Below are positions 27,532 to 35,925 of a stretch of DNA of 64,000 bases, one piece after another; the first letter of the stretch is position 1, and every line of letters begins with the position of its first letter. A program made the position numbers and the translations under genes. The DNA is from Paenibacillus mangrovi. Its GTDB lineage: Bacteria > Bacillota > Bacilli > Paenibacillales > Paenibacillaceae. The stretch lies in contig NZ_JALIRP010000002.1 in assembly GCF_022898935.1 (NCBI RefSeq), positions 248,001 through 312,000 of the forward strand, in the 5' to 3' direction. Below the pieces are notes generated by a model. The model was not told where the DNA came from and made no database searches. It was given only the letters and a program-made list of their open reading frames with translations.

Positions 27532-27545
27532 GGGCAGCGCTTACA
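27532..27545 (-). promoter_or_regulatory. cre site (CcpA operator) at acsA
   Basis: On the minus strand TGTAAGCGCTGCCC matches the degenerate cre consensus at 12 of 14 positions, with the palindromic AGCGCT core. It lies 34-47 bp before the acsA start, close to the expected transcription start, suiting repression by CcpA. acsA and acuA are CcpA-controlled in Bacillus. Confidence 0.6.
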
Positions 27546-27795
27546 ATCTTGTATGAGTTCATGCCATAATGACAACATACACACGTAATCAGTCTTCAAA
27601 GCAAAAGTATCTGATGATGGATTGTGTAGCGTAAAACATATGTTACAGCAGGTCTGGCAGATGGTTAAAAAGATCAAAAATTGTGGCTATTTTATGTCAG
27701 AAATCATTATAGCATAGGATGAAAGTTCCTGCCATCGCTTTTCATTTATTCTTTTTTTTGCTATAAGTAGGTTAGAACCAGAAAGGAGCGTCCAG

Positions 27796-28428
27796 ATGGA
27801 ACACCTTAAACTGTACCATGTACAAACCATACCTCTTGAAGAACGCTGCCTGATCGTCGAAGGTCCTGTACCGCCCGAAAGGCTGTCCGAACTGACCATG
27901 CACCCCGATCTTGATGCTTTCCGCCGCCCTACCGAGCAGCATAAGGCGCTCGTGGAGATCGCGGGCCTGGAAGAAGGCCGAATCATCATAACCCGCGAGG
28001 AAGACGTCATTGTCGGATACGTAACCTTCCACTATCCAGACGAGCAGGAACGCTGGTCGCAGGGCAATATGGTAGACTTGGTGGAACTTGGTGCGATTGA
28101 AGTCGCCAATGATTACCGCTCGCTTGGTCTGGGCCAAAAGATGATTAAGACCGCCTTCGAGGATGGCCAGATGGAACAATATATCGTGTTCACAACGGAA
28201 TACTACTGGCATTGGGACCTGAAAAGCAGCGGGTTAAACGTATGGGATTACCGAAAAATGATGGAGCGGTTGATGAAGGTTGTAGATATGGTCTGGTACG
28301 CAACCGACGATCCGGAGATTTGCTCGCATCCGGCGAACTGCCTGATGGTGAGAATAGGCCGGGATGTCCCGATCTCCTCCAAGGAGCAGTTTGACCGAGT
28401 TCGTTTTCAGCAGCGTTTTATGTATTAA
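27796..28428 (+). CDS. acuA: AcuA, acetyl-CoA synthetase acetyltransferase
   Basis: The 210-residue protein matches AcuA along its length, including LRIEGP-like start, EQHKALVEIAGLEEGRIII, the GNAT region LGAIEVANDYRSLGLGQKMI and TTEYYWHWDLKSSG, SHPANCLMVRIG at the end. AcuA acetylates the catalytic lysine of AcsA and so inactivates it. GAAAGGAG lies 6 bases before the ATG, with an extended -10 (TGCTATAAG) about 30 bp upstream. In Bacillus acuB and acuC follow in an operon; here a terminator closes the gene directly and neither is present. Confidence 0.93.
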   Translation: MEHLKLYHVQTIPLEERCLIVEGPVPPERLSELTMHPDLDAFRRPTEQHKALVEIAGLEEGRIIITREEDVIVGYVTFHYPDEQERWSQGNMVDLVELGAIEVANDYRSLGLGQKMIKTAFEDGQMEQYIVFTTEYYWHWDLKSSGLNVWDYRKMMERLMKVVDMVWYATDDPEICSHPANCLMVRIGRDVPISSKEQFDRVRFQQRFMY

Positions 28429-28450
28429 GCTCTTGTTAGATATATACGCC

Positions 28451-28482
28451 AAAAAAACTCCGGAAAAGCATCCGGAGTTTTT
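28451..28482. terminator. Bidirectional terminator between acuA and mtnN
   Basis: ACTCCGG-N8-CCGGAGT stem with A-run left and T-run right. Confidence 0.9.
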
Positions 28483-28503
28483 CGTATTTTACTAGTCTTA
28501 AAT

Positions 28504-29202
28504 TTACATATGTTCAAGCATATAATCGAGAATAGCATGTGAACGGCGTGAGGAAGCAACTGTAAATTCGGCAAAATTCGCGTGTGCGGAGCCGTCAGCC
28601 TTATCCGACATGGAGCGGATAACGACAAATGGCACCCCATTCATATAACACACCTGCGCGACAGAAGCTCCTTCCATTTCCACACATGCTCCCTGCAGAT
28701 GCTCGTAGAACCAGGTAACCTGTTCAACACTGGCGATAAACTGGTCTCCGGATAATACACGTCCAACTCTGCAGTTTACCTCGCCGAGCTCACCGCAGGC
28801 CTTTTCAGCTAGCGCGGTGAGTGCCGGATCCGCCTGAAACGCGGAAACCTCCTGATAAGGGATGACCCCCCGCTCATACCCCAGTGCGGTCACATCCATA
28901 TCATGCTGTAGGCATTCAGAAGAAATGACAATATCTCCAATGTTTAGCTGCGGATGAACGGCGCCCGCCACGCCTGTAAACAATACTTTGGATACACCGA
29001 AAGTATCGATCAAGATTTGAGTGGTTACCGCTGCATTGACTTTGCCCACTCCCGATTTGCATACGACAATATTTTGTTGATGATATGTACCTTTGTAATA
29101 GCGGATACCCGCTTTAACCACGGTTTCCGAGCTTTGCATTCCGGCTAGAAGCAGCTCCACTTCCTCGTCCATAGCTCCGATAATTCCGATTGTTTGCTGC
29201 AT
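28504..29202 (-). CDS. mtnN: 5'-Methylthioadenosine/S-adenosylhomocysteine nucleosidase
   Basis: The 232-residue enzyme hydrolyses methylthioadenosine and S-adenosylhomocysteine, feeding methionine salvage and AI-2 precursor formation. It begins GIIGAMDEEV (catalytic Glu), continues with SGVGKVNAA, GVAGAVHP, DQFI and VEMEGASVAQVC, and ends with SDKADG holding the catalytic Asp. The ATG at 29202 is preferred because AAAGGGAG lies 10 bases before it; a start three codons earlier would be too close to that site. It is monocistronic between two terminators. Confidence 0.93.
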   Translation of the reverse strand: MQQTIGIIGAMDEEVELLLAGMQSSETVVKAGIRYYKGTYHQQNIVVCKSGVGKVNAAVTTQILIDTFGVSKVLFTGVAGAVHPQLNIGDIVISSECLQHDMDVTALGYERGVIPYQEVSAFQADPALTALAEKACGELGEVNCRVGRVLSGDQFIASVEQVTWFYEHLQGACVEMEGASVAQVCYMNGVPFVVIRSMSDKADGSAHANFAEFTVASSRRSHAILDYMLEHM

Positions 29203-29252
29203 GATTTCCATTCTCCCTTTGACAGTTGGTATAGGTATTCAGGCTGATATGC

Positions 29253-29283
29253 GAAAAAAAAGCTCCCGTAAGGAGCTTTTTTT
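29253..29283. terminator. Bidirectional terminator 5' of mtnN and 3' of ccpA
   Basis: AAGCTCC-N5-GGAGCTT stem with T-runs on both strands. It terminates ccpA on the minus strand. Confidence 0.88.
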
Positions 29284-29354
29284 CAGCGTATCTTAACCTT
29301 TTTCATCTCTCATGAACAGCTTTGGGCTTCTTTTCATAGAGAGTATCTGTATTC

Positions 29355-30365
29355 TTATTCGTTCACGTGGCTTACAGACAAGCGCAAAATCGTTTCATGC
29401 GGCAAAATAACCCGAGGGTTCTCCACATTTTCCTTCTTCATGAGCTTGGTCAAAAGACGCATGGCAACCGCACCAAGATCGTACATCGGCTGTGCTACCG
29501 TAGTGAGCAGCGGACGGACCATAGACGCCATGCGAGTATTATCGACACTGATAACAGAGAAATCTTCAGGCACTCTCAGGCCTTTGTCCTGAATGCTGTG
29601 GATGGCGCCGATCGCCATCTCATCCGTTGCCGCGAAGACCGCCGTAGGCTTCTTCTTCAGACCAAGGAAGTATTTCATTGCTTCTACGCCGGATTCATAG
29701 CGGTAGTTGCCAATGCGGACCAAGTCCTCTTGATATTCGATGCCTGCGTTTTCCAAGGCCTTCTTGTAACCCTGAAAACGGGAATAACCATTCGCAGGAT
29801 CTTGAAGCGTGCCGCTGATCATGGCAATCTCGCGATGTCCATGGCGGATCAAGGTATTAACCGCATCGAATGCTGCAGTTTCATGATCAATATCTACAGA
29901 CGGATATGTTCCGTTCTCATCCCGCGTCGCACAAAGCACGATCGGAACTGCAGAAGTCTGGAATGCCTGAATATGCTCTTCCGTTACCGTACCGCCCATA
30001 AAGAGCAGCCCGTCCACCTGCTTCTCAAGCAGGGTGTTGATAACACGGATTTCTTTTTCCTTTTTCTTATCAGCGTTACACAAAATAATATTATAGTGGT
30101 ACATGTTAGCGATATCTTCAATACCCCGAGCGATTTCTGCAAAAATAGAGTTCGAGATATCGGGAATCACAACCCCGACCGTTGTCGTCTTTTTGCTGGC
30201 AAGACCTCTCGCCACCGCATTCGGACGATATCCTAAACGTTCAATCGCTTCATATACTTTTTTCCGGGTCTGAGGCTTTACGTTGGGGTTATTGTTTACA
30301 ACCCGCGATACCGTTGCCATCGATACGCCTGCTTCACGCGCCACATCGTAAATGGTTACCGTCAA
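29355..30365 (-). CDS. ccpA: Catabolite control protein A
   Basis: The 336-residue LacI-family regulator has the helix-turn-helix [20 protein letters not shown], the hinge [17 protein letters not shown] and the CcpA-specific core, including [21 protein letters not shown] and [10 protein letters not shown] at the end. With HPr-Ser46-P it binds cre sites to control carbon metabolism. The start is taken as TTG at 30365, with GGAG 9 bases upstream and 336 residues close to the 334 of Bacillus CcpA; ATG at 30380 is the alternative. The open frame reaches 30428, which lies upstream of the promoter -10 and cannot be translated. A cre site and promoter precede it. Confidence 0.92.
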   Translation of the reverse strand: MTVTIYDVAREAGVSMATVSRVVNNNPNVKPQTRKKVYEAIERLGYRPNAVARGLASKKTTTVGVVIPDISNSIFAEIARGIEDIANMYHYNIILCNADKKKEKEIRVINTLLEKQVDGLLFMGGTVTEEHIQAFQTSAVPIVLCATRDENGTYPSVDIDHETAAFDAVNTLIRHGHREIAMISGTLQDPANGYSRFQGYKKALENAGIEYQEDLVRIGNYRYESGVEAMKYFLGLKKKPTAVFAATDEMAIGAIHSIQDKGLRVPEDFSVISVDNTRMASMVRPLLTTVAQPMYDLGAVAMRLLTKLMKKENVENPRVILPHETILRLSVSHVNE

Positions 30366-30416
30366 ATTCCTTCTCTCCATTGCCAATAAATTTTCATTCG
30401 TCAACCCATTAAAATA

Positions 30417-30445
30417 ATGATACGACAAATTGTCGCATTCTGCAA
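30417..30445 (-). promoter_or_regulatory. ccpA promoter with palindromic spacer
   Basis: On the minus strand TTGCAG (30445-30440), 17 bp, TATCAT (30422-30417). Thirteen of the 17 spacer bases (30423-30435) form the palindrome CGACAA-T-TTGTCG. It predicts a leader of about 45 nt. Confidence 0.65.
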
Positions 30446-30459
30446 TGATAACGCTTTAC
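30446..30459 (-). promoter_or_regulatory. cre site upstream of ccpA
   Basis: On the minus strand GTAAAGCGTTATCA matches 12 of 14 cre consensus positions. It ends exactly where the -35 hexamer begins and overlaps the ytxJ stop codon. CcpA autoregulation is the simplest reading. Confidence 0.6.
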
Positions 30460-30803
30460 TTACTTTCTAAATGCTGTTTGAGAGCATCCACAGTAATATG
30501 GGAATGAGATGTATGCCAAACAGACATCCGATTTTTGACCAGAATCACCTGTGGGGACTCATGCTGAACGCCCAAAGTATCCGCTGCTTCAAGAGAAACC
30601 GGACGATCCTCCACCACATGGATTAAACCGTATTCTACAGCTTCGTTTGGCTCGTTTTGTAAGTATGACATGACTTGCTGATAGGCCCCACTACTAATCG
30701 GGCAGCGCGTGCTGTGTTTAAAAAGAAGCAGAGGTTTATCTTTTGAGGCTTCCAATGCAGTTTGCAACTGGTCGCTAGTAGTCAGTTTGGTCATCGTCGC
30801 CAT
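30456..30803 (-). CDS. ytxJ: YtxJ, bacillithiol-system redox protein
   Basis: The 115-residue thioredoxin-fold protein matches YtxJ (DUF2847), with a single cysteine in HSTRCPIS near residue 33, VVEDRPVSLEAADTLGV and ESPQVILVKN. YtxJ is a monothiol protein grouped with bacilliredoxins that remove bacillithiol from mixed disulfides; that grouping is from family knowledge. AAGGGG lies about 10 bases before the ATG. Its position just 5' of ccpA is conserved in Bacillus, where ytxGHJ adjoin ccpA; ytxG and ytxH are not here. Confidence 0.87.
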   Translation of the reverse strand: MATMTKLTTSDQLQTALEASKDKPLLLFKHSTRCPISSGAYQQVMSYLQNEPNEAVEYGLIHVVEDRPVSLEAADTLGVQHESPQVILVKNRMSVWHTSHSHITVDALKQHLESK

Positions 30804-30921
30804 TTGATATACATCCCCTTTTTTCGATTAAAATCCCTTATTCTATCGTATCAAAAAGCTCGTGAAAAATCCAACTAACTATGAAAATAATTCTGAAAAC
30901 CATTCAATTTTCATACATTTG

Positions 30922-31353
30922 TCAAAATACATTCATTTCCGGCAAAATAACGGACAACTGCGAAAGCCGGTGGCGAATTTCTCCGATCCATGTATGATCG
31001 TTCATGCTCTCAGCCACTTTATATAAATCTAGAAGCAGGTTGATGCGTTCCTGTATTTCATATTCCAATTTGCTTTTAAAGTCGTCCTCGGAATAATCCG
31101 CATCCGTCATCACTTCATATATTAAACGGGCCAGCTCGTGAAAGTCAGCAAGCGAAAAGCTGGTGTCCGAAGGATTCGGACCGAGCAGCTCCACGCATTT
31201 CTTCAAACTAGGCCTCATGGAAGGCATGAGTTCATAAGTTAAACAGTGGTCGCAGACAAACACGGGGACATGACGAATCATCACGCTCCGTGTATACATT
31301 ACCGTACGAAGCTCAAGATTTAAGTATTGCTCGCAGTTACATTTCATTGACAT
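30922..31353 (-). CDS. Zinc-ribbon-containing protein of unknown function
   Basis: The 143-residue product starts MSMKCNCEQYLNL and has a second Cys pair at VCDHC, spaced about 27 residues on, which together look like a zinc ribbon. The rest is helical and acidic, ending in LSQLSVILPEMNVF. I do not recognise the family. GGGGTGG precedes the ATG at 31353; the frame is open to 31386 without support. It lies upstream of ytxJ on the same strand with a 118-bp gap. Confidence 0.72.
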   Translation of the reverse strand: MSMKCNCEQYLNLELRTVMYTRSVMIRHVPVFVCDHCLTYELMPSMRPSLKKCVELLGPNPSDTSFSLADFHELARLIYEVMTDADYSEDDFKSKLEYEIQERINLLLDLYKVAESMNDHTWIGEIRHRLSQLSVILPEMNVF

Positions 31354-31476
31354 GTTTCCACCCCAGGCTATTTCTATCTTTTTCACTCAGATGAGCTTAG
31401 TTAAATTAGCTGTTGATTGATATTCGCTTACACAGACGTTGAATCCTTCCTAAGAGGCCTTCTGTTTTATTTACCA

Positions 31477-31504
31477 AAAAGCCCATCTCTTTCATGGGAT
31501 CAAA
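31477..31504 (-). terminator. Second terminator downstream of ptsI
   Basis: On the minus strand CCCAT-GAAAGAG-ATGGG followed by CTTTTT. Confidence 0.6.
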
Positions 31505-31513
31505 CCATTTATA

Positions 31514-31555
31514 GAAAAAAAGCCCGCGGCATTCGAAAACGAACGCTGCGGGCTT
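31514..31555 (-). terminator. ptsI terminator
   Basis: On the minus strand AAGCCCGCAGCGTTCG and CGAATGCCGCGGGCTT arms (wobbles) with a T-run. Confidence 0.9.
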
Positions 31556-31600
31556 GATGCTGTATCAACTATTTCATTATGAAACTGACTGTCTTCCACT

Positions 31601-33346
31601 TTATCCTGCGCTCTTCTTATCCAAGCAGCTGGATTCATTAAAGTCTGTGAGCAACTTTTCAATTTCCGTGCTGGTTGCAAGCTTGTAGCATTGGCGGGCA
31701 GCTTCGCGGGCAGCTGAAGCGGTTGTGTTCAATACCCGATGTTTCACGCGCAGCAGCGACTGGATCGACATGCTTAGATCATTGATGCCAAGCTCGAGCC
31801 ATAGCGGAATGGACCGCTCGTCCCCCGCCATCTCCCCGCAAACGCTCACCGGGATATTCGCCTTACCAGCGGCTTCCGCGATCGTGCGGAGCATACGTAA
31901 GACAGCAGGATGATACGGATGGTACAAGTGAGCAACCTGCTCGTTCATCCGGTCAACAGCGAGCACATATTGCACCAGATCGTTGGTGCCTATGCTGAAA
32001 AAATCGCTCTCCTCCGCCAGCAGATCTGCAATCACGACGGCAGCCGGGATCTCTATCATGACTCCGACGGGAATGTCGGCATCATAAGGGATGCCCCGGG
32101 TATCCAAATCTGCCATAGCCTTGCGGAGAATTAGATTGGCTTGTCTGACCTCCTCCACTGATGAGATCATTGGATACATAATTTTGACTTTTCCGTAAGC
32201 GCTCGCCCTCAAAATAGCTGTGAGCTGGGTTTGAAACAGCTCCTGACGTTCCAGGCTAATCCGGATCGCCCGGTATCCGAGAAACGGATTATCCTCCTGC
32301 GGCAGCGGGAAATATTCCAGTTGTTTATCCCCTCCGATATCGAGCGTACGAATGACGGTCGGACGTCCATCCATTTTCTGAACGACCTGACGATATACAG
32401 CAAACTGCTCCTCTTCACTCGGAAAGGTGCTCCGATCCATATAAAGAAACTCCGTACGGAACAGCCCGACGCCGAGAGCACCGTATTTCACAGCCATATC
32501 CAGCTCTTTGACCGAGCTGATATTAGCCGACAATCGCATATGTGTACCGTCTTTGGTCACGGATTCGACGGTTGAGAGCAGTTCCAGCTGTTCTTTCTTC
32601 AACTTCTGCTCGGTCCGCGCACATTCAAACTGCTCGATGATCCGTTTTTCCGGATTGACGAACAAATGCCCGGATTCACCATCCATCACGATTAAGTCGC
32701 CCGTTTGAATCGGTGTCGTCAGCTTGCTTTCAAGCCCGGCAACAAGCGGCATGCCGAGAGCACGCGCCATAATGGAAGAATGGGACGTTTTGCCTCCTAG
32801 CATCGTCACCACGCCCAGTACGTGGGAAGGATTCAAATGCGCCAGCTGTGATGGTGACAGCTCCTTAACGACAAGGATATAAGGCTGCGTATCCGACGGC
32901 AGCGTAATTTCAGGTGCCCCGAGCAGATGCTTCAGCAGGCGGTTGCCGACGTCCTTGATGTCCATGGCACGCTCTTTCATATATTCGTCATCGAGCAGGT
33001 CAAACATGGTCACAAAGTGGTCGATCGCTTCCTTGACCGCCACTTCCGCAGCCTTATACTGCCGCTCGATGACTCCCTGGATTTCGTTCATAAACACGGG
33101 ATCGTCCAGAATGGCCAGATGAGCATCAAAAATACTGGATTCCTCTTCGCCGACGATGTCCCGAAATTCATTTTTGATATATTCGATCTCGTTTTTGGAG
33201 GTACGTATCCCTTCATACAGCCGCTCAAATTCATTGGCCAGATCGACTGCGTCTATTCCGGTTTCAGGCAGATCCCACTCCCAGTTCGGCAGAACGAATG
33301 CTTTTCCAATTGCGATGCCGGCAGATGCTCCGATGCCTTGTATCAT
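31601..33346 (-). CDS. ptsI: PTS enzyme I (phosphoenolpyruvate-protein phosphotransferase)
   Basis: The 581-residue enzyme takes phosphate from PEP onto His189 in GGKTSHSSIMAR and passes it to HPr. The PEP-binding C-terminal barrel shows GVGLFRTEFLYMDR, LGYRAIR, SIGTNDLVQYVLAVDR and the Cys in VCGEMAGD. The N-terminal start MIQGIGASAGIAIG is standard. GGAGG lies 9 bases before the ATG, inside the end of the permease gene, and the ATG overlaps that gene's stop (ATGA). In Bacillus ptsH sits between ptsG and ptsI; no HPr gene is present here. Confidence 0.94.
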   Translation of the reverse strand: MIQGIGASAGIAIGKAFVLPNWEWDLPETGIDAVDLANEFERLYEGIRTSKNEIEYIKNEFRDIVGEEESSIFDAHLAILDDPVFMNEIQGVIERQYKAAEVAVKEAIDHFVTMFDLLDDEYMKERAMDIKDVGNRLLKHLLGAPEITLPSDTQPYILVVKELSPSQLAHLNPSHVLGVVTMLGGKTSHSSIMARALGMPLVAGLESKLTTPIQTGDLIVMDGESGHLFVNPEKRIIEQFECARTEQKLKKEQLELLSTVESVTKDGTHMRLSANISSVKELDMAVKYGALGVGLFRTEFLYMDRSTFPSEEEQFAVYRQVVQKMDGRPTVIRTLDIGGDKQLEYFPLPQEDNPFLGYRAIRISLERQELFQTQLTAILRASAYGKVKIMYPMISSVEEVRQANLILRKAMADLDTRGIPYDADIPVGVMIEIPAAVVIADLLAEESDFFSIGTNDLVQYVLAVDRMNEQVAHLYHPYHPAVLRMLRTIAEAAGKANIPVSVCGEMAGDERSIPLWLELGINDLSMSIQSLLRVKHRVLNTTASAAREAARQCYKLATSTEIEKLLTDFNESSCLDKKSAG

Positions 33347-35229
33347 GATTCCAAACCTCCAACATTTCTGTCGTGTAATACGATGGACATAACTGATGTC
33401 TGCCCCTTCTTAACAGCCTTAAACGGAGCAAAGCTCCAAGATTTGACGCGATCAGGATTGGTAATGACCATCGGCGTCGCAATGGATGTGGCATGCTCCC
33501 GAATATAAACTAGATCAAATTTCACGAGCAGCTGACCCGGTACAACCTGATCCCCTTCTTGCACAACAGCCGAAAAATGCCCTCCCTTGAGCTGAGAGGT
33601 ATCAATGCCGATATGAAGCAGCACTTCCAGCCCTTCCGGCGTGGAAATGCCGATCGCGTGCATGGTCGGATAAACATGCATTACCGTGCCAAACACTGGC
33701 GAGACTAGCTCTCCGCGGTCAGGCATGAACGCTACACCATCGCCGACCAGCTTGGCTGCAAATATTTGATCCGGAACCTCCTCGATCGGAAGCATCCTGC
33801 CCTGAACGGGCGCGCTGAATAGTACCTGCGGCAGATCCCGCTGCATCAGCTTGTTGATTTCCTCACGAATTAGCTCGGAATAGGTTCCGAATACGACCTG
33901 AACGTTGCCCCCGCCAAGCTTAATGAGGCCCGCCGAGCCAAGTAGCTTGAGCGCGTTGCTATCCACAAGTCGGTCGTTTTTGACGGTGAGCCTGAGCCGA
34001 GTGATGCAGGATTCCACCTGCACGATGTTTTCCTTTCCACCCAGAGCTTCAAGAATAAGTGGAGCCTGGTATGGAATGCTTCCCGCCCAATCCTCAAGCG
34101 TAGATCCTTCCTCGCGTCCCGGCGTTGGGATCTGGAATCTGCGGATCGCCCATCTGAACATAAAGTAATAGACGAGCCCGTAAGCGATACCGATAGGAAT
34201 CAGCATCCATGCGTTATGAGACAGATGCAGATTCAGGAAATAGTCTATAGCACCTGCCGAGTAGGAAAAGCCGTGATGAATATCAAGCTCATAGGTTATC
34301 CACATGGCTACTCCGGACATGACCGCATGCAGAATAAACAGATACGGTGCCGCAAATAGGAAAGCAAATTCGATCTGCTCGGACACCCCTGTTAAAAAGC
34401 ATACGAGGGCAGCCGTTAAAAAAGTCTTTTTAATCTTCGGCTTCAAGTCCTCACGCGCTTCCTGGATGATGGCAAGCGCGATGGCCGGCAGCGCGAACAT
34501 CATAATCGGAAACAGACCCGCCATAAAGGTCCCGGCTGTCGGGTCACCCGCAAAAAAGCGCGGCAGATCCCCTTGGACAATGTTGCCGGAAGGCGTCTGG
34601 TAGGATCCGAGCTGGAACCAGAAAATGTTGTTTAAAAGATGGTGGAGACCAAATGCGGTCAAAATCCGGTATAAAATCCCGTACAAAAACAGTCCGAAGC
34701 CGCCCAAATGATTCATCATGATCGTTAGATCATCCAATCCCTGCTGCAAATAAGGAGTGATGAACAGCATCAGCCATGAGAACACGGCCGAAAAAAGTCC
34801 CATAAACAGCAGGACAAACCTCGAGCCTCCAAAAAACTGTACCACCTCAGGCAGCTTAATATGCTTAAAGCGGTTGTAAACCACGCCTGATAATATCCCG
34901 AAGATAATTCCAATTAGCGTCGTAGGCTGAATATGACCACTGCCCATATGCCTCGTAATCTGATCATAAATAAACATGCCTGCCAGCGCTGCGAGCCCTG
35001 CGGGTCCCGCCTGATTGGCAAGACCCCAGGCTACGCCGACCGCAAACAGATACGGAAGGAAATAGAAGATGCCCTGTCCTGCCCATGTACAAACCTCAGC
35101 GACGTGAGGAAGGCCCCAGGCGGCCCAGGGAAGACTGCCTACGCTCAGCAGTATGGCGGCCGATGGAAGTACCATCGTAGGGAGTATAACCGCTCTTCCG
35201 AGCTGCTGCAGAGATCCGAGCCAATTCAA
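33343..35229 (-). CDS. PTS glucose/N-acetylglucosamine-type permease, EIICBA
   Basis: The 628-residue protein fuses IIC (1-370, about eight to ten membrane segments, with GLHHLLNN at 194-201), IIB (385-460, phosphocysteine 408 in ESCITRL) and IIA (480-628, phosphohistidine 539 in LLHIGIDT, with His524). The usual IIC motif GITEPxEF reads GVSEQIEF (281-288), so Pro is replaced by Gln. Sugar specificity, glucose or GlcNAc, is not readable. The start is taken as TTG at 35229, 11 bases after AAAGGAG; a GTG at 35241 would overlap that site. It is coupled by ATGA overlap to ptsI. Confidence 0.88.
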   Translation of the reverse strand: MNWLGSLQQLGRAVILPTMVLPSAAILLSVGSLPWAAWGLPHVAEVCTWAGQGIFYFLPYLFAVGVAWGLANQAGPAGLAALAGMFIYDQITRHMGSGHIQPTTLIGIIFGILSGVVYNRFKHIKLPEVVQFFGGSRFVLLFMGLFSAVFSWLMLFITPYLQQGLDDLTIMMNHLGGFGLFLYGILYRILTAFGLHHLLNNIFWFQLGSYQTPSGNIVQGDLPRFFAGDPTAGTFMAGLFPIMMFALPAIALAIIQEAREDLKPKIKKTFLTAALVCFLTGVSEQIEFAFLFAAPYLFILHAVMSGVAMWITYELDIHHGFSYSAGAIDYFLNLHLSHNAWMLIPIGIAYGLVYYFMFRWAIRRFQIPTPGREEGSTLEDWAGSIPYQAPLILEALGGKENIVQVESCITRLRLTVKNDRLVDSNALKLLGSAGLIKLGGGNVQVVFGTYSELIREEINKLMQRDLPQVLFSAPVQGRMLPIEEVPDQIFAAKLVGDGVAFMPDRGELVSPVFGTVMHVYPTMHAIGISTPEGLEVLLHIGIDTSQLKGGHFSAVVQEGDQVVPGQLLVKFDLVYIREHATSIATPMVITNPDRVKSWSFAPFKAVKKGQTSVMSIVLHDRNVGGLES

Positions 35230-35368
35230 GGAAAGGCACACTCCTTTCTAAAAGCACATCAGAGTTTGCAAAATTCACGCTCGCCGATTCCTGCAAATCT
35301 GCACATATTTAAATATGGTACGCTTTCATCAAGATTTTGTCAAAAAGAAAAAACACCCCTTTCCAATT

Positions 35369-35411
35369 AAAAAAGCACCCTCGATCTATACTGTTGACCG
35401 TGGGTGCTCCG
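35369..35411 (-). terminator. Terminator after the CoA-binding protein gene
   Basis: On the minus strand GCACCC...GGGTGC with an inner CGGTC/GATCG stem, followed by six T. Confidence 0.78.
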
Positions 35412-35441
35412 TTATATGCAGCTAACTTGCTGTTCTCCTGC

Positions 35442-35882
35442 TTACTGTTTTCCTGATCTGTCTGGCTGTGTGACGGCTTCTTCGACTTTAATGCAGCGAT
35501 CCATAATCGCTTTCATGCCGTTCTGCTCCGCAATGGAAGCCGCTTCGTCATTCACAATTCCAAGCTGCAGCCAAAGCACGTTGGCTTTAATGTCAGCAGC
35601 TTCCCGTGCGACGTCCGCGCAGTATTCGCTGCGGCGGAATACGTTCACGATGTCTACCGGTTCAGGAATATCTTTCAGAGAAGCGTAGCATGTCTCATCT
35701 AGAATTTGTTTTCCTGCTGCAGCCGGATTCACGGGTATGATCCGGTAGCCGCGGTTTTGCATCGCTTGGGCAACCATATATGAAGTCCGGTCCGTTTTAT
35801 CGGACAAGCCCACAACGGCAATATTACCGGCGCCCTCCAGAATTTTTTTGATCTCATCACGAGTCGGATTTTCAAAAGCCAT
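35442..35882 (-). CDS. CoA-binding domain protein (YccU type)
   Basis: The 146-residue protein is a stand-alone CoA_binding Rossmann domain, with IAVVGLSDKTDRTSY, GYRIIPVNP, DIVNVFRRSE and VLWLQLGIVNDEAA, as in succinyl-CoA synthetase alpha N-termini. Such proteins bind CoA or acyl-CoA, but no reaction is known. AAAGGCG lies about 9 bases before the ATG. It lies downstream of aroA on the same strand and may share its transcript. Confidence 0.85.
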   Translation of the reverse strand: MAFENPTRDEIKKILEGAGNIAVVGLSDKTDRTSYMVAQAMQNRGYRIIPVNPAAAGKQILDETCYASLKDIPEPVDIVNVFRRSEYCADVAREAADIKANVLWLQLGIVNDEAASIAEQNGMKAIMDRCIKVEEAVTQPDRSGKQ

Positions 35883-35925
35883 GCTTTATCACGCCTTTCC
35901 AAGTAGCGTACAACTACTTACACTG

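Noticed and set aside
27732..27747. Possible second cre site upstream of acuA
   Set aside because: The half sites are one base too far apart for a cre operator.
35315..35328. cre-like sequence upstream of the PTS permease gene
   Set aside because: Only one half (TGAAAGCG) fits the consensus; the other half fails at four positions, so it was not annotated.
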